Below are positions 35,121 to 43,806 of a DNA stretch of 64,000 nucleotides, in pieces. The DNA is taken from contig JAZNPP010000037.1 in assembly GCA_045589695.1 (NCBI GenBank), positions 1 through 64,000 of the forward strand, in the 5' to 3' direction. The position numbers were made by a program, and so were the translations under genes. The stretch comes from HGM04593 sp045589695 (lineage in GTDB: Bacteria > Bacteroidota > Bacteroidia > Bacteroidales > Bacteroidaceae). Every line of letters starts with the position of its first letter. The first letter of the stretch is position 1. The notes under the pieces were generated by a model. The model ran no database searches. It worked only from the letters and a program-made list of their open reading frames with translations, and was not told the DNA's origin.

Positions 35121-35495
35121 TTAGAACGGCAGGTCGTCCGGGTCGTTCGAAGATTTGCCGAAGTCGGGTACTTCAATCTTAGGAGCGTCTATTACCGGGA
35201 TGTTTGCGCTCTCAGGTGCCGGAGCTGTACCTCTTTCCACTCTCCATGCGCGTATGTCGTTGTACCAGCGGCCGTTGTATTCACGTGCGTTGATGTCGAA
35301 CGATACTGTCATCTCCTCGCCGGCTTGAATGTTGAACTGTGCTATCTTGTCTGCCCCGAACACGTTGAAACACATTTTTCTTGGGTATTGTTCGTGTGTT
35401 TCAAGAACATATTCCTGCATTTTCCACTCGTTTCCTGTCTTTGATACACCGCCTCTTTCTGGCAGCACTGCAATGATTTTTCCTGTTATTTCCAT
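35121..35495 (-). CDS. DUF3127-type OB-fold protein
   Basis: A 124-residue protein starting MEITGKIIAVLPERGGVSK and ending in an acidic tail, SSNDPDDLPF, which resembles single-stranded DNA-binding protein tails (consensus DDDLPF). The DUF3127 fold is OB-like and Bacteroidota-specific. A ssDNA or replication-associated role is inferred from the tail and the OB fold. The ATG at 35495 is chosen; the in-frame TTG at 35507 is less likely. Transcribed divergently from dnaN. Confidence 0.85.
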   Translation of the reverse strand: MEITGKIIAVLPERGGVSKTGNEWKMQEYVLETHEQYPRKMCFNVFGADKIAQFNIQAGEEMTVSFDINAREYNGRWYNDIRAWRVERGTAPAPESANIPVIDAPKIEVPDFGKSSNDPDDLPF

Positions 35496-35515
35496 AATAA
35501 TTCTCAAATTCTTGG

Positions 35516-35546
35516 CGAAAATAGTTCATTTCTTTTCCAAAAGCAA
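35516..35546 (-). promoter_or_regulatory. Promoter of the DUF3127 gene
   Basis: On the minus strand, TTG (35546-35544), a 20-bp spacer and TATTTTCG (35523-35516), about 20 bp before the ATG. Confidence 0.55.
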
Positions 35547-35561
35547 TTTTTTATTCTGTTT

Positions 35562-35595
35562 TTTGTACGCTTTTATATATTTAGTTTTATCTTTG
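35562..35595 (+). promoter_or_regulatory. Promoter of dnaN
   Basis: TTTG (35562-35565), a 22-bp spacer and TATCTTTG (35588-35595), about 75 bp before the dnaN ATG. The spacer is slightly long. Confidence 0.5.
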
Positions 35596-35669
35596 TAACT
35601 AATACGCACATATGTGCGTGAGGCGGTTTGCCGTAAAGAAAAACGATTAATCATTAAATTTATAATACC

Positions 35670-36794
35670 ATGAACTTTACAGTATCAAGTTCCTTGCTGT
35701 CGTCTCGTTTGCAGACAATCAGCCGTGTCATCAACTCAAAGAACACCATTCCTGTTTTGGATTGTATTCTGTTTGAACTCGAGGGCAACAAGCTTACCCT
35801 TACGGCTTCGGACCCAGACAACACTCTCAACACTTCAATTGATGTCGTTGATTGCTCCGAAGATTTCAGCTTTGCGATATCTTCAAAAATACTCATTGAC
35901 TCCTTGAAGGAAATTGCCGAGCAGCCTATCCGTTTCGAGGTCAAGAAAGATACTCTTGAAATAACTATATTCTACCAGAACGGTAAGTACAGCCTTGTAG
36001 GTCAGAACGCTGACGAATATCCTGGCGCGGCTGTTTTGGGCGAGGGCGCTGTCGCGATTTCAGTTCCCACAAAAGTGCTTTCAAGCGGTATCGCATGCTC
36101 ATTGTTCGCGACGGCTGACGACGAGGTGCGTCCTGTGATGTGCGGCGTATATTTCGACTTCACTCCTGAGAGCATAACTCTCGTGGCTTCTGATGGCCAT
36201 AAGCTCGTTCGTTGCCGCGACTATTCAGTGACAGGCGCCGAGAAGTCAGCTTTCATTCTTCCCAAGAAGCCTGCTACCCTGCTTAAGAACCTGCTTGGAA
36301 AGGACGAACAGGAGGATGTCGCTGTTGAATTCGACGGCCGTTTCGCTACATTCGATATGGGCGAGTACAGGCTCGTTACACGTCTCTTCGACGGCCGTTA
36401 TCCCAACTACAACTCCGTAATACCTCAGAACAACCCTCATAAGCTTACCGTAGACCGTGCGGCTCTTATAAGCACGCTCCGCCGTGTTGCGATTTTCTCT
36501 TCGCAGGTGAGCCTTATCAAACTTCACCTTGAGGATAACAAGGTCGTCATTTCTGCTCAGGACACCGACTTCTCTACCTCTGCCGAGGAGAGCATCGCTT
36601 GCAGCTATGACGGCGCTTCAATGAATATCGGTTTCCGTGCTTCATTCCTCATCGATATCCTTAACAACACTCCGGGTCAGGATGTGGTTATCGAACTTGC
36701 CGATCCTTCACGTGCCGGCGTAATCGTTCCGGCTGAGCAGGTAGGCAAGCAGGAGTTGCTGATGTTGTTGATGCCGATGATGCTTACGGAATAA
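35670..36794 (+). CDS. dnaN: DNA polymerase III beta subunit (sliding clamp)
   Basis: A 374-residue protein of three clamp domains. Signature segments are MNFTVSSSLLSSRLQTIS at the N-terminus, RPVMCGVYFDF and LVASDGHKLVRC in the second domain, and a C-terminal MLLMPMMLTE. It tethers the replicative polymerase to DNA. It is not next to dnaA here. The exonuclease gene follows after 2 bp. Confidence 0.97.
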   Translation: MNFTVSSSLLSSRLQTISRVINSKNTIPVLDCILFELEGNKLTLTASDPDNTLNTSIDVVDCSEDFSFAISSKILIDSLKEIAEQPIRFEVKKDTLEITIFYQNGKYSLVGQNADEYPGAAVLGEGAVAISVPTKVLSSGIACSLFATADDEVRPVMCGVYFDFTPESITLVASDGHKLVRCRDYSVTGAEKSAFILPKKPATLLKNLLGKDEQEDVAVEFDGRFATFDMGEYRLVTRLFDGRYPNYNSVIPQNNPHKLTVDRAALISTLRRVAIFSSQVSLIKLHLEDNKVVISAQDTDFSTSAEESIACSYDGASMNIGFRASFLIDILNNTPGQDVVIELADPSRAGVIVPAEQVGKQELLMLLMPMMLTE

Positions 36795-36796
36795 TC

Positions 36797-37564
36797 ATGG
36801 AACTCAATCTAAAGAAACCTATAATATTCTTCGACCTGGAGACGACGGGTACAGACATCTCTAAGGACCGTATCGTCGAGATATGCTATATCAAAGTATA
36901 TCCCGACGGCAGGGAGGCTGAATATACAAGGCGTATAAACCCGGGCGTTCATATTCCCGAAGCCGCATCGGCCGTTCATGGCATATACGATGACGACGTA
37001 AAGGCTTGCCCGCTCTTCAAGGAGGTGGCAAAGGAGATAGCCAATGAGTTTGAGGGCTGCGATGTGGCAGGCTTCAACTCAAACCGCTTCGACCTTCCTT
37101 TGCTTGCCGAAGAGTTCTTGCGTGCGCAGGTGGACATCGACCTTTCACGTCTTTCGGCGATAGACGTTCAGGTGCTTTATCACAAGCGTGAGCCGCGCAC
37201 TCTCACTGCCGCATACAAGTTCTACTGCGGCAAGAATCTCGAAGATGCGCATAGCGCTCTTGCCGACACCCGTGCCACTTATGAGGTGCTTAAGGCGCAG
37301 CTCGACTACTACAGCGACATGGAGAATGACATGGAGTCTCTTTCAAAAGAGTCGTCATTTACCGACAACGTCGACTTCGCCGGCCGCATAGTGTACGACG
37401 AACATGGGCGTGAAGTGTTCAACTTCGGCAAGTACAAGGGTTATCCTGTAGATGCCGTGCTTGACAGAGACCCCGGCTATTATGGCTGGATGATGAACGG
37501 CGACTTTACGCTTAATACAAAGCAGGTACTGACACGTATCAAACTGCGCGGAATAAAGAGATAG
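36797..37564 (+). CDS. DnaQ-like 3'-5' exonuclease
   Basis: A 255-residue protein. The DEDD-family exonuclease domain occupies 8-175: FFDLETTGTD gives Asp13 and Glu15, FNSNRFDLPLL gives the second motif, and HSALADTRATYEVL gives the catalytic His/Asp. The C-terminal 60 residues (VFNFGKYKGYPV) form a DUF3820-like module. It probably proofreads or trims DNA with the polymerase III system; whether it is the true epsilon subunit is not shown. Operonic with dnaN. Confidence 0.9.
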   Translation: MELNLKKPIIFFDLETTGTDISKDRIVEICYIKVYPDGREAEYTRRINPGVHIPEAASAVHGIYDDDVKACPLFKEVAKEIANEFEGCDVAGFNSNRFDLPLLAEEFLRAQVDIDLSRLSAIDVQVLYHKREPRTLTAAYKFYCGKNLEDAHSALADTRATYEVLKAQLDYYSDMENDMESLSKESSFTDNVDFAGRIVYDEHGREVFNFGKYKGYPVDAVLDRDPGYYGWMMNGDFTLNTKQVLTRIKLRGIKR

Positions 37565-37581
37565 TCTGCTGAACATGAACC

Positions 37582-37597
37582 GTTGCCGTGCGGCAAC
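37582..37597. repeat. Short inverted repeat before coaBC
   Basis: GTTGCCG-tg-CGGCAAC lies in the gap between the exonuclease stop and the coaBC start. It may form a small hairpin near the ribosome entry region. The spacing argues for the ATG at 37614. Confidence 0.4.
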
Positions 37598-37613
37598 AAC
37601 AATTATTTTGCAA

Positions 37614-39698
37614 ATGCTTAGAGGAAAAAAAATAGTGCTTGGAGTTACAGGAAGCATCGCCGCATATAAAGCGGCGGTACTTTTGCGCCTGTTGGTGAAA
37701 GAGGGCGCCGAAGTGCAGGTGGTTATGACTCCTTCAGCCAAAGAGTTCATAACGCCGCTCACGCTCTCTACATTGTCGGGGCGTCCGGTATTGTGCGACT
37801 TCTTCAACGCATCGGACGGTGCATGGCATAGCCATGTAGAACTTGGCTTGTGGGCCGACGCTATGGTAATAGCCCCCGCGACGGCTTCGACGTTGGGCAA
37901 GATGGCGAACGGCATTGCCGACAACCTGCTCGTTACCTCATACCTTTCAATGAAGGCCCCCATCTTCGTGGCTCCGGCTATGGACCTCGATATGTATGCT
38001 CACCCCTCTACGCGACATAGCATCGAAGTCCTTAAGAGCTACGGCAATGTAATCATTGAGGCCGCACAGGGCGAGCTCGCAAGCCGCCTGAACGGCAAAG
38101 GCCGCATGGAAGAGCCCGAAAACATCGTAAGTCGGCTCAAAGATTTTTTTTTCGAAAGTCGTGAGTTAAGAGGAAAAAAAGTACTCATTACAGCCGGCCC
38201 TACATACGAAAAAATTGACCCTGTGCGTTTCATAGGCAACTACTCTTCGGGCAAAATGGGATTTGCGATAGCCGAGGAGTGCGCCAAGCGCGGGGCGGAA
38301 GTCACTCTTGTCGCAGGCCCTGTGGCTTTGAAGACTCCCCACCCCTTAATCAAGCGTGTCGATGTAGAATCGGCTGCGGAGATGTACGAGGCGAGCGTGT
38401 CGGAATTCCCTTCTTGCGACGTAGCGGTCCTGTCGGCGGCGGTTGCCGACTATCGCCCGGCTGTCCAGTCTCCCGAAAAAATAAAACGTACCTCGCAAGG
38501 CATGACAATAGAACTTGAGGCGAACAACGACATCGCTGCAGCCTTAGGGCGCATGAAAGAGCCTGAACAGCGTCTTGTGGGCTTTGCGCTTGAAACCAAC
38601 AACGGCGAGTTTCATGCACGTGAGAAACTGAGCAAGAAAAATCTCGACTTCATAGTGCTTAACTCTCTTGAAGACAAAGGAGCGGGCTTTGCGTGCGACA
38701 CCAACAAGGTTTCAATCATCGATCGGGATAGCAAAACCGACTATCCGCTTAAGAGCAAGAGTGATGTGGCGAAAGATATCGTAAGTCACATATCAAAGAT
38801 TCTAATGCTTCTGCTCTTCATGCTTCTGCCTTTCACGGCAAGTGCCGAAGGCGAGGAACTGAACGCTACCGTAACGCTCAACGCGAGCAAGGTGCAGGGC
38901 TCTAATACCGAGGTCTTCGACCAGTTGCAGGAGGCTCTTGCGGAATTTGTCAATAACCGCAAATGGACACCCAATACATACGAAGAAGAGGAACGTATAA
39001 CATGCAATTTCTCTTTTGTGGTCAATTCATACGCCAATGACGGCTCTTTTGACTGCTCTCTTATGGTGCAGGCAACCAGGCCCGTGTACGGCTCATCTTA
39101 TCTTTCGACAATCTTCAAGTACGAGGACAAGAGCATAAAGTTCAAGTACCAGCCTTTTGACCGTCTTGAATTCGTTGAGGACAACCTCGACAATAACCTT
39201 ACTGCGGTGATAGCTTTCTATGTATACACTATAATAGGCATGGATATGGACACTATGGGCGAGCTTGGCGGCAGCGAGTGGCTCAACAAGGCTCTCGCTA
39301 TTGCCAACAATGCGCAAAACCTCGGCGATGCAGGCTGGAGAGCCGGCAGCAGCAACAATAACCGTTACTCCATAATCGATGACTACATGAATGGAGCGAT
39401 GGAGCCTGTCCGCAAGCTCATGTATAAGTATCATCGCCTGGGTCTTGACACCATGTACAAGAATGCCGATAATGGCCGCAAGGCTATAACCGAGAGCTTA
39501 GACCTCTTGAAAAAGGCGTATGAAGACCGTCCTATGGCATATTTCACAAAACTGCTGACCGAATACAAGGTCGATGAGATTGTGAATGTCTATTCAACGT
39601 GTACCCCAGAAGAGAAGAAGACGGTAGTGGATATTCTCTCTAACATAAACCCTTCGCTGTCGAGCGAGTGGGAAAAGATAACCAAGAATAATAACTGA
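37614..39698 (+). CDS. coaBC: CoaBC fused in frame to DUF4835 protein
   Basis: The frame encodes 694 residues without a stop. Residues 1-395 are CoaBC: the CoaC flavoprotein decarboxylase (KKIVLGVTGSIAAYK, active-site His in WHSHVELGLW, PAMDLDMY) and the CoaB ligase (VLITAGPTYEKIDPVRFI, NYSSGKMG, VGFALET). Together they convert 4'-phosphopantothenate to 4'-phosphopantetheine. From about 398 comes a hydrophobic signal-like segment (MLLLFMLLPFTASAEG) and a DUF4835 domain, normally a separate exported protein. The start at 37614 matches the family; 37575 adds 13 unlikely residues. See 38803-38807 for the junction. Confidence 0.85.
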   Translation: MLRGKKIVLGVTGSIAAYKAAVLLRLLVKEGAEVQVVMTPSAKEFITPLTLSTLSGRPVLCDFFNASDGAWHSHVELGLWADAMVIAPATASTLGKMANGIADNLLVTSYLSMKAPIFVAPAMDLDMYAHPSTRHSIEVLKSYGNVIIEAAQGELASRLNGKGRMEEPENIVSRLKDFFFESRELRGKKVLITAGPTYEKIDPVRFIGNYSSGKMGFAIAEECAKRGAEVTLVAGPVALKTPHPLIKRVDVESAAEMYEASVSEFPSCDVAVLSAAVADYRPAVQSPEKIKRTSQGMTIELEANNDIAAALGRMKEPEQRLVGFALETNNGEFHAREKLSKKNLDFIVLNSLEDKGAGFACDTNKVSIIDRDSKTDYPLKSKSDVAKDIVSHISKILMLLLFMLLPFTASAEGEELNATVTLNASKVQGSNTEVFDQLQEALAEFVNNRKWTPNTYEEEERITCNFSFVVNSYANDGSFDCSLMVQATRPVYGSSYLSTIFKYEDKSIKFKYQPFDRLEFVEDNLDNNLTAVIAFYVYTIIGMDMDTMGELGGSEWLNKALAIANNAQNLGDAGWRAGSSNNNRYSIIDDYMNGAMEPVRKLMYKYHRLGLDTMYKNADNGRKAITESLDLLKKAYEDRPMAYFTKLLTEYKVDEIVNVYSTCTPEEKKTVVDILSNINPSLSSEWEKITKNNN
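38803..38807 (+). other. Out-of-frame TAATG stop/start relic at the CoaBC-DUF4835 junction
   Basis: TAA (38803-38805) overlaps ATG (38805-38807), a classic Bacteroidota stop/start overlap seen elsewhere in this window (15023, 31670). Here TAA is not in the CoaBC frame, so CoaBC reads through as ATT-CTA-ATG. Removing one base, such as the C before TAATG, would restore separate genes. Either a real single-base insertion or a sequence error explains it. Confidence 0.6.
38805..39698 (+). CDS. DUF4835 exported protein (in-frame part of the fused reading frame)
   Basis: If translation starts at the ATG at 38805, this gives a 297-residue protein with a signal peptide ending TASA and the DUF4835 domain (SKVQGSNTEVFDQLQEAL, GGSEWLNKALAIANNAQNLG). 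In Bacteroidota this gene usually sits between coaBC and recN as an independent exported protein of unknown function. Internal initiation would keep that role even though no stop separates it from CoaBC. Confidence 0.65.
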   Translation: MLLLFMLLPFTASAEGEELNATVTLNASKVQGSNTEVFDQLQEALAEFVNNRKWTPNTYEEEERITCNFSFVVNSYANDGSFDCSLMVQATRPVYGSSYLSTIFKYEDKSIKFKYQPFDRLEFVEDNLDNNLTAVIAFYVYTIIGMDMDTMGELGGSEWLNKALAIANNAQNLGDAGWRAGSSNNNRYSIIDDYMNGAMEPVRKLMYKYHRLGLDTMYKNADNGRKAITESLDLLKKAYEDRPMAYFTKLLTEYKVDEIVNVYSTCTPEEKKTVVDILSNINPSLSSEWEKITKNNN

Positions 39699-39705
39699 GC
39701 CGGCT

Positions 39706-41391
39706 ATGCTTAAGCAGATATCGATACGTAACTATGCGCTTATCGAGAGAGTCGAAGTTGATTTCTCTCAAGGCTTTTCGGTAATCACGGGCGAGACCGG
39801 TCATGGAAAGTCTGTCTTTCTTGGCGCGATATCAATGTTGCTCGGTCACCGTTCCGACGTCAAGGCAATCCGTGAAGGAGCAGACAAATGCATCATTGAG
39901 GGCTGCTTCGATATATCGGGCTTCGGTTTGCAGCGCTTCTTCGAGGAGAACGGGATAGACTACGACGACGAGTGCATCATCCGCCGTGACCTGTCGTCCA
40001 ACGGACGCAGCAGGGCATTCGTGAACGACACGCCTGTCGGCGTCTCCCTGCTGAAGGAGATAGGCTCAAAACTGATAGACATACATTCGCAGCATCAAAA
40101 TCTCTTGATTGCCGACAAGAACTACCAGTTAGGCGTTCTCGACAAGCTCTCCGGCAATAAAGCGTTGCTTGATGACTATAGTGCCAAGTACGGCCGGTAC
40201 GTTTCTCTCCGCAAACGGATAGAGAAAATGAAAGAGGAACTTGAAAAGAGCCGTCACGACGAGGAGTGGCTCCGTTTTCAGCTCGAAGAGCTTGAAAGAG
40301 CCTCGCTCAAAGAGGGCGAGCTCGAAGAACTTGAACAGGAGATACAGGAGCTGTCGCACGCCGAAGATATAAAATCGGCCTTTTACGGAGCATGCGACGC
40401 TATGGACGGAGGCGAGGGGCATAGCCTCTTGTCGGCTCTGCGTGACGCCTCCAATGCGCTCTCCCGCATATCGGCTCATTACAATGCGGCGGCGGAACTG
40501 TCGGAACGTCTCGAAAGCAATTATATCGAACTCAAAGACTGTTACGACGACATCGCTCAGCGTGCCGAACGCATACAGTTCTCCCCAGAACGTCTTGAGC
40601 GTGCCGAGCAGCGTGTTGCGCTCATTTACGGTCTTCAGAAGAAACATCGTCTTACTTCGGTCGAGGAACTAATATCTCTTGCGGCCGATTTCGCCGAACG
40701 TCTTGAACGTATCTCCTACGGCGACGACGAGATAAAGGAGTCCGAAAAACAGCTTGCGGCTTTGCGTGAGGAACTGTCCGAAATGGCTGCCGCGCTTACC
40801 GGGCAACGCAAGGGCGGTGCGGCAAGGCTCGTCAAGGAGATTATGGCTATTCTTGTCAATCTTGGCATGCCGGCGATACGTTTCGAGGTCGATTTCAGCA
40901 AATCGCAGGAATTTACTCCTTACGGCACCGACAATGTGGTATTCCTCTTCTCGGCGAACAGTAGCAGCATGCCACAGCCATTGAGCGACGTGGCTTCCGG
41001 CGGCGAGATGTCGCGCGTGATGCTTGCCCTTAAGTCGTTAATCGCTTCCGAAACTGCTCAGCCTGCACTGATATTCGACGAGGTCGATACGGGCGTCTCC
41101 GGCGTTATAGCCGAGCGTATGGGCCGTCTTATGCAGCAGATGGGCGGAGCGAGCCGGCAGGTGATAAGTATAACCCATTTGCCTCAGGTGGCAGCCCTCG
41201 GCATGCACCATTACAAGGTCTACAAAGAGGAGACGGCGAAGGGAACTGTAACGAATATGATAGAACTCGACAGACAGGAGCGTGTGCGTGAGATTGCGCA
41301 GATGATGAGCGGAGAGGTGCTTACCGATGCCGCCATTGACAATGCGACGCAAATGTTGTCACAAATATACGACTATGGTAAATGCAAATGA
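39706..41391 (+). CDS. recN: DNA repair protein RecN
   Basis: A 561-residue SMC-like ATPase for double-strand-break repair. The N-terminal Walker A is GETGHGKSV (His where Ala is usual). Coiled-coil arms lie at about 150-360 (KSRHDEEWLRFQLEELERA). The signature DVASGGEMSRVMLALK and Walker B ALIFDEVDTGVSG follow, then the His switch SITHLPQVAA. It follows the coaBC frame by 7 bp and overlaps the rlmB start by 17 bp. Confidence 0.96.
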   Translation: MLKQISIRNYALIERVEVDFSQGFSVITGETGHGKSVFLGAISMLLGHRSDVKAIREGADKCIIEGCFDISGFGLQRFFEENGIDYDDECIIRRDLSSNGRSRAFVNDTPVGVSLLKEIGSKLIDIHSQHQNLLIADKNYQLGVLDKLSGNKALLDDYSAKYGRYVSLRKRIEKMKEELEKSRHDEEWLRFQLEELERASLKEGELEELEQEIQELSHAEDIKSAFYGACDAMDGGEGHSLLSALRDASNALSRISAHYNAAAELSERLESNYIELKDCYDDIAQRAERIQFSPERLERAEQRVALIYGLQKKHRLTSVEELISLAADFAERLERISYGDDEIKESEKQLAALREELSEMAAALTGQRKGGAARLVKEIMAILVNLGMPAIRFEVDFSKSQEFTPYGTDNVVFLFSANSSSMPQPLSDVASGGEMSRVMLALKSLIASETAQPALIFDEVDTGVSGVIAERMGRLMQQMGGASRQVISITHLPQVAALGMHHYKVYKEETAKGTVTNMIELDRQERVREIAQMMSGEVLTDAAIDNATQMLSQIYDYGKCK

Positions 41392-42121
41392 AATGATATT
41401 TGGCGTAAGAGCCGTCTTGGAGGCTCTTGAGGCTGGTAAGGAGGTAGACAAGATTCTTGTTAAGCGTGATATCCAGAGCGAGCTTTCACGTGAACTGTTC
41501 GCAGCGTTGAAGGGCCGCGCTATTCCTGTGGTGCGTGTTCCAGTCGAGAAACTCAACCGCATCACACGCAAAAATCACCAGGGCGTTATCGCATACATCT
41601 CGGCTGTGGAATATGCCAAGACCGATACCCTTGTGCCTACACTGTACGAGGAGGGCAAGATGCCGTTCCTTGTGTTGCTCGACGGCATAACCGACGTGCG
41701 TAACTTCGGCTCGATAGCCCGCACGTGCGACTGTGCGGGCGTAGATGCGATAATTCTTCCTGCGCACAACAGCGTAACGGTCAATGCCGACGCCGTAAAG
41801 ACCTCGGCGGGCGCATTGCATACATTGCCTGTATGCCGCGAGAAGAATGTAACCGAAACGCTCAAATATCTGAAGGCTTCGGGAATACGTATCGTGTGCG
41901 CTACCGAAAAGGGTAAAATGAACTATACTCAGGCTAACTTTACCGAGCCTGTCTGCATTGTCATGGGCGCCGAAGATACAGGTATTCCTCAGGAGCATCT
42001 CGCTCTGTGCGACGACTGGGTGTCTATTCCTCAGTTCGGCAATATCGAATCTCTGAATGTCTCGGTTGCCACAGGCGTCATTCTTTACGAAGCTGTGCGT
42101 CAGCGTCATCTTACAGACTAA
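41375..42121 (+). CDS. rlmB: SpoU-family 23S rRNA 2'-O-methyltransferase (RlmB-like)
   Basis: A 248-residue SPOUT methyltransferase. The N-terminal substrate-binding domain (MIFGVRAVLEAL, NRITRKNHQGVIAYI) precedes the knotted catalytic domain with motif 1 DVRNFGSIARTC, motif 2 IVMGAEDTGI and motif 3 SLNVSVATGVILYEA. It probably methylates G2251 of 23S rRNA. The start at 41375 (MVNANEMIFG) sits inside the recN 3' end; more upstream codons would add a non-homologous extension. Confidence 0.92.
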   Translation: MVNANEMIFGVRAVLEALEAGKEVDKILVKRDIQSELSRELFAALKGRAIPVVRVPVEKLNRITRKNHQGVIAYISAVEYAKTDTLVPTLYEEGKMPFLVLLDGITDVRNFGSIARTCDCAGVDAIILPAHNSVTVNADAVKTSAGALHTLPVCREKNVTETLKYLKASGIRIVCATEKGKMNYTQANFTEPVCIVMGAEDTGIPQEHLALCDDWVSIPQFGNIESLNVSVATGVILYEAVRQRHLTD

Positions 42122-42125
42122 TGCC

Positions 42126-43793
42126 ATGAAAAGAGGACTGCTGTTTTTTATATTGTTCTTCTCGTTAAGCGCGGTCTTTGCCGCTAAGGTGCCAAAGGCT
42201 GTCGCTAAAGGCCTGCAGTCGGTCGCTACGGTCGTGACATACAAAAACGGCGTGCTGAAAGCGAGCGGTAATGCTCTTTTTGTCGGCGGCGGAGACCTTT
42301 TGGCATCAACCGGAATCTTTATCGGTGCCGATAGCGCTGTGGTTATCGACAGTAAGGGCAAGGCGCGTCCCGTAAAGTATATTGTAGGCATAAACGACGT
42401 TCTGGAATGTATAAGGGTGCGTGTGGCTGCCGACAAAAAGATAACGCCTCTCGTTGCGTCGGCCTCTAAAGTAAACGTCGGCGACGAACTTTATATGCTC
42501 ACCTATGGTGTCAAGGGTAAAGGCTCGGCCAAGGCGGTGACGGTGCTTGACGCCGACTCGTTATACGGCAATCCTTACTACACGCTCGACATGCGTATGC
42601 AGGACAAATACGTCTCGTTGCCGCTGCTCAACAGCGACGGCGAGCTGGTGGCGGTGATGCAGCATGCGTCGCAGAACGACACGGTAAGCAGCTATGCTGT
42701 CGGGCCCTCCGTTCTGGAATCGCTTGTCCCGACAGCCATGAACTACGGCTGGGGGTATTACGATTATGCCCGCATTGGAATAAGGACTGCCCTGCCAAGC
42801 GCGAAAGAGGACGCTTTGTCCTGTCTTTATATGCAGGCGATGGCCGGCGACAGCCTTTCGTGGCTCAACACCCTGAACGACTATATGGCGGCTTTCCCCG
42901 AAAGTCATGAGGGTTATCTCTCGCTTGCCGAATACTCCGCCGTCTACTGCAGGGATATGAAAAAGGCCGACGATGCGTGGAAAAAGGCCCTTTCGCTCAC
43001 AAAGGATAAGGCCGACGTCTATTACGGAAAAGGCAGGGTGATAGCCTCTATTGTGCAGAGCGGCGACACCGTATCGCACAGCATGCTCTCGTACAGCAAC
43101 GCTCTCAGCGCGTTGGACAAGGCTATAGAAACAAGCCCTCAGCCGCTGTACGTTAATTACAAGGCCGAGCTGCTGCGTTCAATAAAGCGTGTCGATGAGG
43201 CTATCGAGTGTTACAAGGCGCTAAAGGAACTCACTCCCGACATCTATGCGGGCCTCTCGCAGTGCTATGTAGATAAAGGCTGCCTCAACGATGCGGTGTC
43301 GATGCTCGACAGCGCCGTGGCTCTTTGCGGCGAAAACGACAAGGTTGCCTCTTCATATATTCTGGCAAGAGGCGTGGTAAAGGTGACGGCAGAAAGATAC
43401 CGTGAGGCTGTTCTCGACTTCAACAGGTATGAAGAGCTTGCGGACGGCATGCAGGACGCCGCTTTTTATTACATGCGTGAACAGGCCGAACTTAAATGCA
43501 AGATGTACCAGCAGGCATTGAACGACATTGAGACCGCCATATACATAGCTCCCCGAACGGCTCTTTACTATTTCGAGAAAGGCATGCTATGCTACCGTGT
43601 CAAGCTCACCGACGAGGGCATAAGGGCTCTGGAAAAGGCACGAGAGCTTTCCCCCGGAGCCTCCGACGTTCATTACCTTTTAGGGCGTCTTTATGTTCAG
43701 AGGGGCGATAAGGAACTCGCTAAGGAGTCTTTTGAGACAGCGCTTGAACTTGCGCACCCCGACGCTGCCGCTCAGCTCGAGAATTTGAAATAG
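42126..43793 (+). CDS. Exported degenerate trypsin-like protease with TPR repeats
   Basis: A 555-residue protein with a signal peptide (MKRGLLFFILFF, cleavage near VFAA). Residues 30-220 follow the trypsin/DegP-like strand order (SVATVVTYKNGVLKASG, PVKYIVGINDVLECIRVRV). The catalytic His region reads LLASTGIF, and the GNSGGPL serine loop is VSLPLLNSDGELVAVM, so activity is unlikely. Several TPRs follow (about 275-555). A protein-binding periplasmic role is inferred. The start at 42126 gives a clean signal peptide 4 bp after the rlmB stop. Confidence 0.8.
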   Translation: MKRGLLFFILFFSLSAVFAAKVPKAVAKGLQSVATVVTYKNGVLKASGNALFVGGGDLLASTGIFIGADSAVVIDSKGKARPVKYIVGINDVLECIRVRVAADKKITPLVASASKVNVGDELYMLTYGVKGKGSAKAVTVLDADSLYGNPYYTLDMRMQDKYVSLPLLNSDGELVAVMQHASQNDTVSSYAVGPSVLESLVPTAMNYGWGYYDYARIGIRTALPSAKEDALSCLYMQAMAGDSLSWLNTLNDYMAAFPESHEGYLSLAEYSAVYCRDMKKADDAWKKALSLTKDKADVYYGKGRVIASIVQSGDTVSHSMLSYSNALSALDKAIETSPQPLYVNYKAELLRSIKRVDEAIECYKALKELTPDIYAGLSQCYVDKGCLNDAVSMLDSAVALCGENDKVASSYILARGVVKVTAERYREAVLDFNRYEELADGMQDAAFYYMREQAELKCKMYQQALNDIETAIYIAPRTALYYFEKGMLCYRVKLTDEGIRALEKARELSPGASDVHYLLGRLYVQRGDKELAKESFETALELAHPDAAAQLENLK

Positions 43794-43806
43794 AACCCTC
43801 GTACCA

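Noticed and set aside
41486..42436. 316-codon minus-strand frame opposite rlmB and the next gene
   Set aside because: It spans two well-supported plus-strand genes and shows no domain or signal of its own.
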